DNA of 64,000 bases from Doryteuthis pealeii (GCA_023376005.1 CM042147.1:120102287-120166286), one strand, 5' to 3'. Shown: positions 40,141 through 51,752, numbered from the stretch's first letter. The notes: generated by a model not told the origin, from the letters alone. Numbers and translations: made by a program.

Positions 40141-40686
40141 ACATATAGTGTCTACTCATAGCTGCTGTATGTAATCCAGTCGGCCAACACTCTCTGCTCC
40201 CAAGCAGAAGAGTGTCACTTTGATCCTAGAAGGAGCGCACTGATACTACACTCTGATCCAAGGTAGAAAGAGCGAATCTATGCACAAACAATCCCGTCAT
40301 TTTGACTGGAATTGTGCTATTATTTAGTAACAATTTCATGAAACCTAAAAAAATCTACCACTAGCCTCTATTTTTGCACGACTTTATTCCAGTGTTCTAC
40401 TACTGGGCTGTATCCGCAAATACAATAGTTGACGTGTACCGGATGAAGAAATTAGAGAAGCACAAATAACGAAATGAACAAATAAGACGCCCACTAACAA
40501 TCAAAGAAAATTGATTACCAGTCGTCATGTACTTCTCATTTTTCTCCTCGATTATTCACGCCTTCTGCCAGAGAATCGATCGATTAGTTACTCCTAACGT
40601 GATACACGAAGTTCAATGTATAGACTGTGTGTTGCAGGAGACATTCGAAGCAAAACTTGAGTTGTTCAGGAGATGGAGAATGGAAA
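40141..40686. other. Unclassified sequence
   Basis: No gene or element recognised; a 105-codon frame entering the next microsatellite is not credible. Confidence 0.45.
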
Positions 40687-40742
<56 letters not shown>

Positions 40743-40746
40743 GAGA

Positions 40747-40792
<46 letters not shown>
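40687..40792. repeat. (GT)n then (GA)n
   Basis: Compound repeat with a CAGA segment. Confidence 0.95.
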
Positions 40793-40795
<3 letters not shown>

Positions 40796-41239
40796 ACGGA
40801 CAGTTTTGACTGAAATGTTTCACCAGAGGTCTAGCGTCATCTGAATGCAAATGATTTACCAAGAAACGAATGTACATTATAGTGAGAAATGTTTATTTGG
40901 TTTGGTTTCTTTGTTTAGTCGTCAGATCTTTTTAAAAATCTTTTAAATAAAAGACTTTAGTGTTATTCAGAGTTTCGTTTATGGGATTATGAGACTAAGA
41001 TGTTCCCACGTGATGGGTGTCTCTTTATACACTGTTCTATATGAACTAGTAAATATACGCACGCACCCGTTGGAAGTATCTTAATGTAATAAAATATTAT
41101 GTTAAAAAGGCTTTAAATAAATGAAAGTCCTAAGGAAGGTTTGTTAAACAAACCAAAACACTGCAACGTCGACTCATTAAAAATCTCTCATCAAGGAAAG
41201 TTTTTTTTTCCATTTCTCATAAAATTACACAAAACATAC
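40793..41239. other. Unclassified sequence
   Basis: Nothing recognised. Confidence 0.45.
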
Positions 41240-41263
41240 ACACGCACGCACACACATACATAC

Positions 41264-41334
<71 letters not shown>

Positions 41335-41372
41335 TGTGTGTGTGTTGGTGTGTGTGTGTGTGTGTGTGTGGT
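41240..41372. repeat. (CA)n(TA)n(TG)n symmetric microsatellite
   Basis: CA, AT and GT blocks in mirror order can pair as one long hairpin (CACACACA with TGTGTGTG around the AT run). Confidence 0.95.
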
Positions 41373-41769
41373 GTGTATTTGGGCAGCATTCTTTCATTTA
41401 TGCATGTTGACTTAACAAAAGACACATCTGTTTAATCATTTTATTTTGTGTTTTTTCAAGTTTTCTGGCCAACTTTGTGGCTTATCAATGCCAAACCAAT
41501 TCTTGTCGAAGTAGTGGTCTATTTAACCCATTGCTGGTGTTATTACAACATCTCCTCAGGAGTAATTATTGGAAATTATTGCAAAAGGACGAACAAAAAA
41601 AAAGAGCAGTAATAGGGGAACTTAATGTGCTGATGTAAAAGTGTAAAATCCTTATCTACAAAAATGAAAAAATAATATGGAAAAATGTCTAAACACACCC
41701 AAAAAGCGCATTTTGGTTGAAAAGAGCTCTCTGAGGACATGATTTTCAAAGCTATACATAATTTGGATT
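41373..41769. other. Unclassified sequence
   Basis: Nothing recognised. Confidence 0.45.
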
Positions 41770-42058
41770 GGAGGCGCGTGGTCTAAATGGTTAGAGTCGT
41801 TGGAAATGAACTCGTCAATCGAGTTCAATTCCTAGACGAAGCTGTTTGCATTTCACATGGCGCTAATGCCCTTGGGAAAGGTATGAATCCAATTCTTCCC
41901 TCCAGCTATTGGTAAATAGTAGGGCAGACTGGGCTTTTTAACCATGGCAAGGTAACCAGTCTAGGAGAAGGAAAATTCTGAATTCAACGCTGTTAAACTC
42001 CGCTTAAGAAATTGACCTTGTGTCGCATCCTGCTCGTGCGGAGGTGTTGGTAAATATA
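41770..42058 (+). mobile_element. SINE-A, complete
   Basis: GGAGGCGCGTGGTCTAAATG, GTTAGAGTCG (A box), GAGTTCAATTCCTAGACG (B box), GCGCTAATGCCCTTGGGAAA, TAGTAGGGCAGACTGGGC, GGTAACCAGTCTAGGAGAAG, AAATTGACCTTGTGTCGC and GTGTTGGTAAATATATA. The clearest single member of the family. Confidence 0.92.
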
Positions 42059-42114
42059 TATATACATATATATATATAAATGTTGTACCAGACATACATA
42101 TAAATAGGCAAAGT

Positions 42115-42320
42115 GAGCATAGTAGCCTATTATTGGTATCAGCCGAACAGCGAGGGAGTCTATCCCCTTTGCGTTAGCAGTAGATCAGGGGCATTGTTTT
42201 GCTGAGAGGAAGCGTTATATCTACCGTCAGTTCCCAGATGCTTTATAGCACAAATCAGATGAGTAATTGCTACACATACACTGAGTTGGCCGGGACCGGT
42301 ATCAAACCGGGAATTTTGCT
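42115..42320 (-). mobile_element. SINE-B, 5'-truncated
   Basis: The - strand has GGTTTGATACCGGTCCCGGC, CAACTCAGTGTATG, then the body and GGCTGATACCAATAATAGGC. The head A box is lost at the AT microsatellite. Confidence 0.75.
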
Positions 42321-42321
42321 A

Positions 42322-42326
<5 letters not shown>

Positions 42327-42366
<40 letters not shown>

Positions 42367-42412
42367 ACGTATTACGATAGGCGAACGTAACAATATATAT
42401 ATATATATATAT
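42327..42412. repeat. (AT)n hairpin with ATTGTTACGT arms
   Basis: ATTGTTACGT and ACGTAACAAT (42361-42370 and 42385-42394) invert around a 14-base loop, with AT runs on both sides extending the stem. Confidence 0.85.
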
Positions 42413-42769
42413 ATGCGTGTGTATGTGTGTGTGTGGTATTGTGTATTTATAAATATAGACTGCTTAATACTAGTGATAGAGCATATATCTGAATTAGGAT
42501 AGTGTTGACATAGGGTTAAGAGTGTTTCGTAACGGTCAGTTTCTCACCTATGCGATCTTCAAGGTCCTGGTCTGAGAATCGTATAATCGAGAATCTGACA
42601 ATTATATATATATGCTACCGGAGCCCCGTATATTTCTCTAGAGAAACTTTAACGAACTTTCACTGGCTTAGCGTAAGACATTACTCGTCTGTTGTTTACA
42701 TACTCGAGTTCTCTGGGTGATCGTAACATACATCTACCGATGTATGCATTTACCAGTTAAAATGTTCGC
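42413..42769. other. Unclassified sequence
   Basis: Nothing recognised. Confidence 0.45.
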
Positions 42770-42925
42770 CTCTTACTGACTGCTACGGGCCGGTGGAGAG
42801 GGAAGAGGTTAGACTGCTGAAAAGTCAGTTAGATTTCGTTCTCGGTGAGAAGTAGTTGTCAAGTATAGCCATACTGATGAGACGTAAACATCAAAACATG
42901 GTGTCTGTGGATGACTACACACATA
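42770..42925 (+). mobile_element. HH-element: tRNA-like head plus hammerhead, one core change
   Basis: The hammerhead region (42866-42914) reads CCAUA, CUGAUGA, stem II GACG/CAUC with UAAA loop, AAAAC, AUGGU, GUC, UGUGG. Relative to consensus only G12 is lost (AAAA instead of GAAA) and one stem II pair is C-A. Upstream, AGATTTCGTTCTCGGTGAG, then AGTAGTTGTCAAGTATAGCC aligns with the tRNA-like 5' part of the copies at 18741-18885 and 57799-57945. An AT microsatellite follows. Confidence 0.75.
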
Positions 42926-42954
42926 TATATATATATCATCATTATCATCATGTC

Positions 42955-43395
42955 GCGCAATTTGCATGGATATCCATGACGATCTCTCGCCAACCTTCCC
43001 TATCATTCATCGACTCTGGGAGCCTCTCCACGCAGCAGCCAGCATCCTTACATAGTTGGTCAATTCTAGGTCCTAGTTGGGCGGCCCAGATTAGCATGTC
43101 CATGTGTTGGCCTCCACAGTAGTACGTCGCTTACGAGCTCATCCTTGCTTCTGCAGCAGTGTCCTGCATGCCTAGCCCTCCTTACTGGTATGGTTTGTGA
43201 GATGGGAGGCAGGTTGGCCATACAGTTGTTTCTTTGTGGGGTGCTGTTTCCACGACTTATTCAGGGCCGCTCGCAGTATTCTTGTGCATCTCCCATCTAG
43301 CTTATTCTCAAGGCGCTTCGTTAGTCCAGGTGGTACAGCCATACAGCAGTACCGATATAACCACAGCCTTTCCTTCATTTATATATATATATATA
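42955..43395 (-). pseudogene. LINE ORF2 C-terminus, relic
   Basis: The - strand gives VVISVLLYGCTTW, LTKRLENKLDGRCTRILRAA, LNKSWKQHPTKKQLYGQ, and after frameshifts ANLGRPT, DQLCKDAGCCVERLPE, MNDREGWRE and MDIHANC. This is the usual ending of non-LTR retrotransposon ORF2 proteins, from the connection region to a GRP..DQLC.DAG motif. Several frameshifts and a stop make it dead. Same family as 24577-24785. Confidence 0.88.
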
Positions 43396-43439
43396 TATTT
43401 TTATATATATATATATATATATATTAAATGAAGGAAAGG
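43367..43439. repeat. (AT)n hairpin with CCTTTCCTTCATTTA arms
   Basis: CCTTTCCTTCATTTA at 43367-43381 and TAAATGAAGGAAAGG at 43425-43439 close an AT run interrupted by TTTT. Confidence 0.9.
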
Positions 43440-43640
43440 ACTTTAAACTTGCTTCTTGTGATAATTTATTTCAACTGCAACAATTTTAGCTCTCATGATG
43501 GCATCTTCAGAAGCAAAGAATGGGTAGAACTTTTTGGGCTCCATGTCTGATGATGCCGTAACGAGTTGAAATAAATCATTACATTATGCAAATTTAAGGT
43601 ATTTGCCTCTTATCCCACTTATGAGGGTGTGACACAAAGA
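43440..43640. mobile_element. Pair of inverted retroelement-end motifs
   Basis: GAAATAAATTATCAC and CTGAAGATGCCATCATGAG (on the - strand, 43457-43516) versus CTGATGATGCCGTAACGAG and TTGAAATAAATCATTAC (on the + strand, 43546-43585). Related sequences in opposite orientation. Class not determined. Confidence 0.45.
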
Positions 43641-43829
43641 CATTTTTATATGGGCCCACCCACAAGCCGAAGCTCATAGGTGGTAGTCACAAAAAAAAAT
43701 GCGTCGATCCCGTCTCGCATTCCCCCTCGAGGGGGGCGCGCCTCAGGCGCTGGGCAATAAACCCAGCCCTGCCCCTTTAAATCAAGGGGGAAGGTTATTT
43801 GCCTGGGGGTATTAGCCCCCTGGGATCGA
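43641..43829. other. GC-rich contig end
   Basis: Unusually G/C-rich for this window (CCCCCTCGAGGGGGGCGCGC, CTGGGGGTATTAGCCCCCTG) with several short palindromes, ending directly at the N gap. No family recognised. Confidence 0.5.
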
Positions 43830-43929
43830 NNNNNNNNNNNNNNNNNNNNNNNNNNNNNNNNNNNNNNNNNNNNNNNNNNNNNNNNNNNNNNNNNNNNNNN
43901 NNNNNNNNNNNNNNNNNNNNNNNNNNNNN
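43830..43929. other. Assembly gap, 100 N
   Basis: Exactly 100 N, a conventional placeholder, so true size is unknown and the joined contigs may not be adjacent. Confidence 0.99.
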
Positions 43930-44139
43930 CGTGTAAAGCGATTTCAAACCTTGATTGTCAAGCTGACTCAATTCGCAGTACTTACCACCACACCAAACGG
44001 ACTTAGCAGAATTTTCTTCCAAGATCGTTAATGTTGCCCATGTGATAGCCATATTCCAAAACATCCGTCTTGTTTGCTTTACTTCCTTACACTGTATATA
44101 ATATAAATATATATATTCATTATTATTATCATTATTATC
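43930..44139. other. Contig start before duplication copy 2
   Basis: About 200 bp not present upstream of copy 1. A short - strand frame reads MAITWATLTILEENSAKSVW then CGGKYCELSQLDNQGLKSLY, of no recognised family. Ends in AT and ATT repeats where the duplication begins. Confidence 0.5.
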
Positions 44140-44289
44140 TATTATTATTATTATTATACATACTAAAGCTGAGTTAAACAACTTTTGCTTCCTAAAGGCT
44201 TTTTTTACTGTTTATGCACTAGACAAAACGTGACCTGTTGGGTCACCCATTAACCTCTCGCTAGATAATTGGGATTAAGGAAAAGAGTA

Positions 44290-45870
44290 GGATCTGCTAT
44301 TCATTCAAAAACGAATTAAAATTGATAAAATTGACTATTTAAGGTCAAATTTTTATCTAAGTCTAAAAGTTGTAACATCAGTAAAATAAGTGAAATCATA
44401 TTGTACATGTAATTTATTTTTAACACATTTTAAACTATTTTTTCAGGCAATTTTGCTCTAATATATCTTAAACATGACTGTCAAAGATGACGTAAAATCC
44501 GTATTTTATAAAATAAATCCACCCCCCCCATTTGAAAATAAATTACCTAAAATCAAGGAAGTATCCAATTTTAATGAAATTTTCAGTGTTGATTTATCAA
44601 TGAATGAATTTTATTCTATTTCAAAACTTTCTGATTTAATTAGGTATTTCTGCTATGGTAAATTAATATATAAAATTCATTTAAAATATGAAGCGTCTAA
44701 TTTTAAGTTTCAATTTTCATATTCTTATATTCTAAAAACATATTTTATTTAATAACTACTTCAGTTTATTATCGTTATCTTATATTTTTTGTAGAAAACC
44801 TCTATTGAAAATTTAGCCCCCCCCCCTTTAAACAGAACAAATATCGATGTATACTTTCGTTTATAAGATAATAGCCAATTAAATAATTATCGAAAAGAAT
44901 AAAATATTTCTCCAAAAATTATCTTTTTAGTTTTTATTTTAAATTTATTTTCCGATTTTCGGTACTTATTTTCTATCATGATATCTCCCTTAAATCTTTT
45001 TTGTTTCTTCTATTCACACTTTCAAAATAAAAAAATAAAAAACATTAAAATCATTTTGTAAAATTTCGAAGAAACGATTGACCTGGGTGCACCCAAAAAT
45101 TCGGCTGCTACGAATTTTAAAAACAAATTGAAATTAATTAAATCGATTATTTAAGGTCAAATTTTTTATCCAAGTCGAAAAGTAATAATCTAATGAGCAT
45201 CAATAAAAAAAAAGATTTAAAAAGGCAAAATAATATTACACATGTAATTTTTTTAATACATGTAAAACGATTTTTTCGATCAATTTTGATTGTGTTTGGC
45301 CTGAGACGCTGTTTAAAAATGGCTTGTTTACAAAATTAATTGTAACATTCGCGATTGCAAAATAATTTACCAAAGATCAGGTAATTATCCGAACTTAATG
45401 AAATTTTCAGTATTGATTTATCAATTAATAAATTTTATAATGCATCAGTTATTTTATTTCAAAACTTTAAGTATTTCTGCTATGATAAATTAATATATAA
45501 AATTCATTTAAAATATGAGGAGCAAAATGAATGAATTTTATAATGCATCAGTTATTTCATTTCAAAACTTTAATTTATTTTTTATTCAGACCTTCGGTCT
45601 TTTGTCTTTTTATTTATACAGAAATTAGTATCAATCACATATATACCACACCGATATTTTGCACCCAAAAAACAAGTGTTATCAAAGTTAAGGGACCTGG
45701 AAAAAATTAGAAAGTTTTGAAATAAATAACTAATGCATTATAAAATTCATTCATTGATAAATCAACACTGAAAATTTCAATAAAATTGGATATTTCCCTG
45801 ATTTTTGGTAAAAAAAATTCAAAATTGTATTGAAAAAACACGGATTTTTCAACGAATTGGGTTGACCAAA
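44290..45870. repeat. AT-rich tandem/inverted repeat block, copy 2
   Basis: Counterpart of 3940-5800, without the 5170-5500 segment and with about 60 extra bases near 45378-45445. The rest to 47229 is AT-rich, non-coding and matches 5801-7199, with an AT microsatellite at 46216-46262. Confidence 0.7.
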
Positions 45871-46211
45871 TTTAAATTGAAATGGATCAGGGAATTTCAT
45901 TACATGTAGAAGTTAAATGTCTCTCCTAATCCCTCTTTCTTTTACTCTCTAGATAAAGTAACACATTTAATGAGGGTGTAATCAAGAGAGACATAGAGAG
46001 GAAAAGAGTGATATACAGAAGTTATGACAGGGATTGGTCAGTTTTTGACTTAATTGCAAATTACGACTAATTAGAACCAATTGAAATGGAATTTTTTTCA
46101 AGCATAACGTAATCCTAAAACTAAGGAATAATTAAGTATAACTTTCGAGGAATTAATCCGACCAGAAAAAAAAGCCTTCAGACATTAAAAGGTGATAATC
46201 TCAGCTTTAGT

Positions 46212-46254
<43 letters not shown>

Positions 46255-47229
46255 TATATATATTATCAAGATTTTTAAACCATGTTTTCTAACAAATAAT
46301 ATAGCTATTCAATCTTTAATAAAATTTCAGAAATTTCTAATAGGCTAAAATTTAGATATTTACATTTCTTTCTTTTTTTCATTCTTTTCTTTTTTTTTTT
46401 TTTTTTTTTCGTTCACTGGTGGAAATTTCGACATCTGTGTGTCTTTGCTAGACTTCCCATTGCGATTAATGGATCGCGTATCGAACACTGTGCGCAAAGT
46501 AACAATTATGATAAGAAAAAATATTTCAAACATTTCCTATGGCCAAATCGATGTTCTTGCAAAAGAACGCGTGCCATCCTTGACATAAAAATAACAATAT
46601 TTTACGATGCTCTAACCAACCAATCAAGAAAGTTTGTTATTGTAGCTCTTCAATCTTCCAAGGTGATGTTCTGATGCCAGAAGCAAAAACTTCCGTTCTG
46701 ACTTCCGTTGTCAATCGCCTTGCTAAAACTAACGGTGAGAAAAAAAACCAAGATGGCGACTAGAATACTAACCTGAAATTAAATGTCTGTCGTTCCCCAG
46801 TTGGTTAAATTATGTCGACTAACCAAAAATAATGATAGATTTAATATCGTTTCTTGTTCTTTTTCTCTTCTTTTTTTCTTTGTTTTTGTTTTTCGTTTTT
46901 TTTGTTGTTGTTTTTTAACACGTGATGAATAAAATAAAACTTCAGGGCTAACTTGATCACAGATTTATGTTAAATCACTGAATATATCACAAGATTAGAA
47001 CAAACATGGCGGATGTTGCAAATGATGTATAAAATTTACATATTCTCGCAAGCTAGATAAAAATTCTGGTTGAGTTATTGAAAACGCCTTTTCAGAAAAA
47101 CGTCAAATCAGATATTTCATAAGTATGTGAATTTTAATTTTTTTGTGATGGGGGATTGATTCAATTTAGAATAGTTCTCATGTTTGAATTCAAATCTTTC
47201 GTTTTTAACAGATATCACAGAACTTGAGT

Positions 47230-47255
47230 TAAAATCGCAACCCCCAGTCTCTCTT

Positions 47256-47312
<57 letters not shown>

Positions 47313-47631
47313 TATATATATATATTCCTTCCTCTCTCTCTCTTGCATTCTCTCTCACTCTCTCTCTCTCTCTTCATTCCCGTTTCTCTCTTTCTCTCTC
47401 TCACTTTCTCTCTCTCTCTCTCTTTCTCTCTCACTCTCTATTTCTTCTTATCTCTATCACTCCCTTTATTCACCCTCCTCTTTCTCTCTCTCTTTCTCTC
47501 TCACTCTCTAATTCCTTCCTATCTCTCACTCTGTCTCTCTCTCTCTTCTCCCTTTTCTCTCTCTCTCTCTCTATAATATATATTCCTTCTTTTCTCTCTT
47601 GCCCCCCCCTCACTCTCTCTTCCTTCATATT

Positions 47632-47682
<51 letters not shown>

Positions 47683-47690
47683 CAAAACAT
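47230..47690 (+). repeat. (TC)n array, copy 2
   Basis: Counterpart of 7200-7735, shorter. Confidence 0.95.
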
Positions 47691-47824
47691 AGACATTCAT
47701 GGCTCTCCACAGCTTCCTTTTATCTCCTAACTGCATATTACCGTGATTGTTCTCATGGAGTCCTTCCCTACTGACTTCCCCATCATATTTTCATCAAAGG
47801 ACCTTCTCTTTATTCCTTCCAATC

Positions 47825-47825
47825 T

Positions 47826-47869
<44 letters not shown>

Positions 47870-48220
47870 TTTCTCTCTCTCTCTCTTCTCTTATATATAT
47901 TATATATATATATATATTCCTCCTCTCTCTCTCTCTCTCTCTCTCTTGCATTCTCTCTCACTCTCTCTCTCTCTCTCTTCATCCTGTTTCTGTCTTTCTC
48001 TCTCTCACTTTCTCTCTCTCTCTCTTTCTCTCTCACTCTCTATTTCTTCTTATCTCTATCACTCCCTTTATTCACCCTCCCTCTCTTTCTCTCTCTCTCT
48101 CTCTCTTTCTCTCTCACTCTCTATTTCTTCTTATCTCTATCACCCCTTTATTCACCCTCCCTCTCTTTCTCTCTCTCTCTCTTCTCTTTCTCTCTCACTC
48201 TCTATTCCTTCCTATCTCTC
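47825..48220 (+). repeat. (TC)n minisatellite, copy 2
   Basis: Counterpart of 7865-8370; the TTATTCACCCTCCCTCTC unit is cleaner and repeats about every 80 bp. Confidence 0.95.
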
Positions 48221-48563
48221 ACTGCAGACTCTTTGACTTCATTTACCCTTTTTTTATTTAAAAACTTTTATATTTTTTCAGGTCAGTTCTTTCAGCTCTC
48301 CATATAGGTATAATCATGCGTCCTTGTTTAATGGTTATTGCCGAAGGAAATAGTTGGTTGGTTGGTTGGATTTTTACGGCATATCAACCCCTGGGTTATT
48401 TTGTGTAGAAGATATCTTTTATTTATTCATAATTGGATATTGTAATTTTTTAAACTCAATTTTTAAGCACATTTTAACAGTTATTATCGTAGGAAATGAT
48501 TGGTGGGTTAGCTGGCTGGTTGAATGGTGCCGTTATCATATATGGCCTACCTTTTTGATTCTG

Positions 48564-48936
48564 TTATAGTATGTGGCCTACCCGGTTTGAATGTGTCCTA
48601 CCTCAGTAAGAGTATATTTATAGATATAAGTAGTAGGCAATTTATTGAAACTAATTATTTACCCATATATTGAATTTCCCATATATTCAATTTCAAGAAA
48701 TGCAATTGAATCATAAGCTGTATATAGTAATTAAGAATAATTAAAAAAAGAATTTATCCATAATTTACATGAATCAGATCTATTTAATTCTAAAATATTC
48801 TATGTTGGGGTTAAGGTTAGGGTTAGGGTTAGCAGTTATTATTATAACCTTATTATATGCTTTTTATAGTAAACTACATACTTAAGAGAGACGTGATTTC
48901 GTAGGCCATATTCAAAAGGTAGGCCACATACTATAA
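48564..48936. mobile_element. MITE with telomere-like repeats, copy 2
   Basis: TTATAGTATGTGGCCTACC and GGTAGGCCACATACTATAA ends; TTAGGG repeats at about 48817-48832. The stretch 48221-48563 before it is unclassified, as in copy 1. Confidence 0.72.
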
Positions 48937-48952
48937 TGGTACCGGTTGAATT

Positions 48953-49275
48953 TTACGACATATCAAATATTGGGCTATTTTATGCCGCAGACATTTTTTT
49001 ATTAATTCCTTGTTGGATATTCTAATTATTTTTTTCAAGCTCAATTTTTAAGCCCATTTTTAAACTCATTTGTTTATCTATTTAACCCATAGATAGGTTC
49101 TTAACAGATGCTACCACTCCGGGTCAAAGTGGACCTGGGAGTAAAAGTGATGAAGGGGGTACTCAACATTCTCCAGGGATCCATAACTGAAACCTCAGCA
49201 CTAGAAGAGAATTAGTGGTCAAACAACTAGATCAAATTTAACGCTATACCCAGGACACTAAGACCCTCAGCCACC
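48953..49275 (-). mobile_element. Element X, truncated, copy 2
   Basis: Counterpart of 9095-9420. The following 49276-50065 holds no recognised element apart from the junction at 49530, where the copy-1-only segment is missing. Confidence 0.7.
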
Positions 49276-50065
49276 GCATTCAACCAGACATATGGTTAAA
49301 AAGGGTTGGGTGTAAGAAATGTCGTTTCAAACTCCCTACCAAACTTGGGGACATTTTTGACATCCATGCATGATTCACCACACACTTCCGTTAATTGGCG
49401 ATGAATTTCAATCGGTTTAATGCTTTTGGGGTTCAAAAAACGAATGACTGCGCCAACTTCACACTTGGCGGTAACGTCAATCGAGAGGTCCATTAGAAAC
49501 GATCGCCTGACCAAGATTGAACGTAGCAACGAGGCGTGCACAGGAGAAGATGCAGGCGTATGCATAAGAAACACAACAGTGTTGCCAATAGCCGCACAAA
49601 CTGTTTCCCTGGGTTCCCGGCGATTCGGAGACCCTAGTTTTGGGATTACTCTCGTATATATATATGTAAAGTGTCTTAACGACATATATATACGACAGTA
49701 ATACTATTTAATTTACTTATATATACTTATTTACTTATATATACAAGACCAAGTACTTTTTTTACAAAGCGTTCCTATTCTTTTGAAAATAATAATGCGA
49801 CTTTTTATAAACTCAAAAACTGTCCTACAATTTGAAAAAAAATCTTCTTCAATTTTTTATGCCTTTATTTTTGGCGCTTAATTTGCGGCCATGTTTACTT
49901 TTTGCCCAATTCCGGAAGAAATAAACGCCAAGTTCTGCACCTGCGCACTGAGTTACTTGAGCTACTGAACGATTTTGTTTTTTTGTTTTTTTTTCAAAAT
50001 AAACAATTGGTCAGGATTTTCGTGTTTTTAATACTGTTGTTTTCTTTATGAATTATATATGTATA

Positions 50066-50067
50066 CG

Positions 50068-50163
<96 letters not shown>

Positions 50164-50172
50164 ACACGCAAT

Positions 50173-50209
<37 letters not shown>

Positions 50210-50210
50210 C
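50066..50210. repeat. (TC)(AC)(AT) microsatellite
   Basis: Short counterpart of 10851-11285 without the internal duplication. Confidence 0.95.
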
Positions 50211-50430
50211 GTGTAATGGTTATCGTCGTAGGAAATGGACTCGGCGACCCGAATTCTAATCCCGGACGGGGCTGATTGCAATTCATATAACGCTAATAGG
50301 CTTGGGAAAGGTATGCATCCAACTATTCTCCCTTCTGCTATGCAAATAACAGGACATACCTTTAACCTCTTTAGGTAACCAATCTAGGAGAAGGAAAACT
50401 CTGAATTGACAATTACAGCAGTGTTAATAT
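50210..50430 (+). mobile_element. SINE-A, copy 2
   Basis: Counterpart of 11287-11500; B-box-like TTCTAATCCCGG is preserved. Between 50431 and 51009 only intronic sequence and the shared tail (about 50879-50925) are seen. Confidence 0.78.
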
Positions 50431-51009
50431 ATAGATACTTTCTGCGTATCGTTATGGCTAACATTCTGGACTGCGAAATCGAAGTAAGCGACTTCGAACT
50501 CTCATCCCCCAGTTATGTGTTGGAATATTGCTGCTATAAGGTGTGATGGAGGCCACAACCAAGACTTATAGACTCTTCGTGGTCGCATGGATTAAATCGG
50601 CCAATCAACACGCTCGAATACGTGGTTGGTTAACTATTTAATGGCCTTGGTGGAACGGCGTTCAGTTGCTTGTGCTTAAGACGGACGAAGGGATCAACAC
50701 ACAAGGATTCCATCCAAAACGGATCAAACTTAATGCTCTCACCAGCAGTCTAAAAATGGCCACAAGAATCTTTACAGGTTATGGACCCAGGAACTCATGA
50801 ATATTCTTTGATGGCAATGAAGCCATCCCCCAGTTATGGGTTAAATAGTATCTATACTGCTCTTCTACAAGGATGTATTTGGCATTAAATAACCCACCAA
50901 GCTTAATATGCCATTAAAAAAGAAGCAAAACCAATATTGTGTAATTATTCGTTAACTACGTAATTGCCCTTTTCTTTTAAATCTTATTTTTCTTTCTTTC
51001 ATGTTGCAG

Positions 51010-51153
51010 AACTTCGCGAATCATTCCGGCTTTTCGACAAAGATGGGGACGGCTCTATCTCCACAGAGGAGTTGGGCAAAAGTCTTGCGAGATTTGGGCC
51101 AATATCCATCTGTAGACGAATACGGCAGATGGTGCAAGAGATAGATATTAACG
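51010..51153 (+). pseudogene. Calmodulin-like exon A, duplicate with two indels
   Basis: Same acceptor, donor and 144 nt length as 12085-12228. One A is inserted in GGGCAAAAGTC and one A is missing in GACGAATACGG, so about 17 codons between them read in the wrong frame (KSLARFGPISICRR instead of KVLRDLGQYPSVDEI) while both ends stay in frame and no stop appears. The EF loop DKDGDGSISTEE is intact; the exit helix and the following helix are scrambled. Both changes are in A runs, the pattern of uncorrected read errors. Exon B ends in phase 0 and cannot splice in frame to this phase 1 exon. Confidence 0.85.
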
Positions 51154-51264
51154 GTAAGTCCTAATTCTTCCGCCTTCTAATTTTTCAATACGGCAACTGG
51201 TCGAAGGAAGAAAAAAGAAAGAATGGAGTACACATTTTTTTTAATTAGTTCTAAGCCACAAATA

Positions 51265-51752
51265 AGGCCGGGATAGCTCAATCGTAGAGCGTTCGGCTAG
51301 AAACCACAAGATTCCTAGTTCGATACCGGTCCTCGCCAACTGTTATAGGTGATACACCCTATTTGACCAATGGAATGCGCCGACAGCTTTACTATAATAA
51401 ACAGGGATAATTGTGGCTTAGGAGCAAGCCAATGCGAGTGCCAATAACTCTGTTCGTCGGACGGTAATTCCACATCTCTCTATTGTATTGTCTACTTTCT
51501 GTTAATACATTTTTCTACTTTTCGTTACCCGTTGTTTTGTTCTTATTTGACCCCTTAAAACCTCACAAAACCAACTCAGCGTATGAGTAGCACAGGTATA
51601 TGTGCGGTAAAGTAAGGAGCTGATGGTAGGTGTGGCGCTCCACCTCAGACTCCAAAAAACAATCTCCTTGGTCTAGCGCAAGTGAAAAGGAGATAGACTC
51701 CCTCGCTGTCTGGCTGATACCGACTTTAGGCCGCCCCGACGACTTTACTTAC
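51265..51752 (+). mobile_element. SINE-B with nested LTR-like insert, copy 2
   Basis: Counterpart of 12341-12830. A box slightly damaged (TAGCTCAATCGTAGAG). The insert 51341-51570 is again 230 bp with CCAAC repeats, so it predates the split of the two copies. Confidence 0.82.

Noticed and set aside
43546..43585. CTGATGATGCC..TTGAAATAAATC as a hammerhead
   Set aside because: Stem II does not pair properly and stem I needs a three-base bulge.
44474..44752. 92-codon AT-rich frame in duplication copy 2
   Set aside because: Broken in copy 1 by an insertion at the Pro run, lies within a dispersed AT-rich repeat, and shows no domain.
51010..51153. Exon A' as a mutually exclusive alternative exon
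   Set aside because: It lies after exon B, whose phase 0 end is incompatible with the phase 1 start of exon A'; the surrounding 20 kb is also duplicated, and the frame is scrambled.
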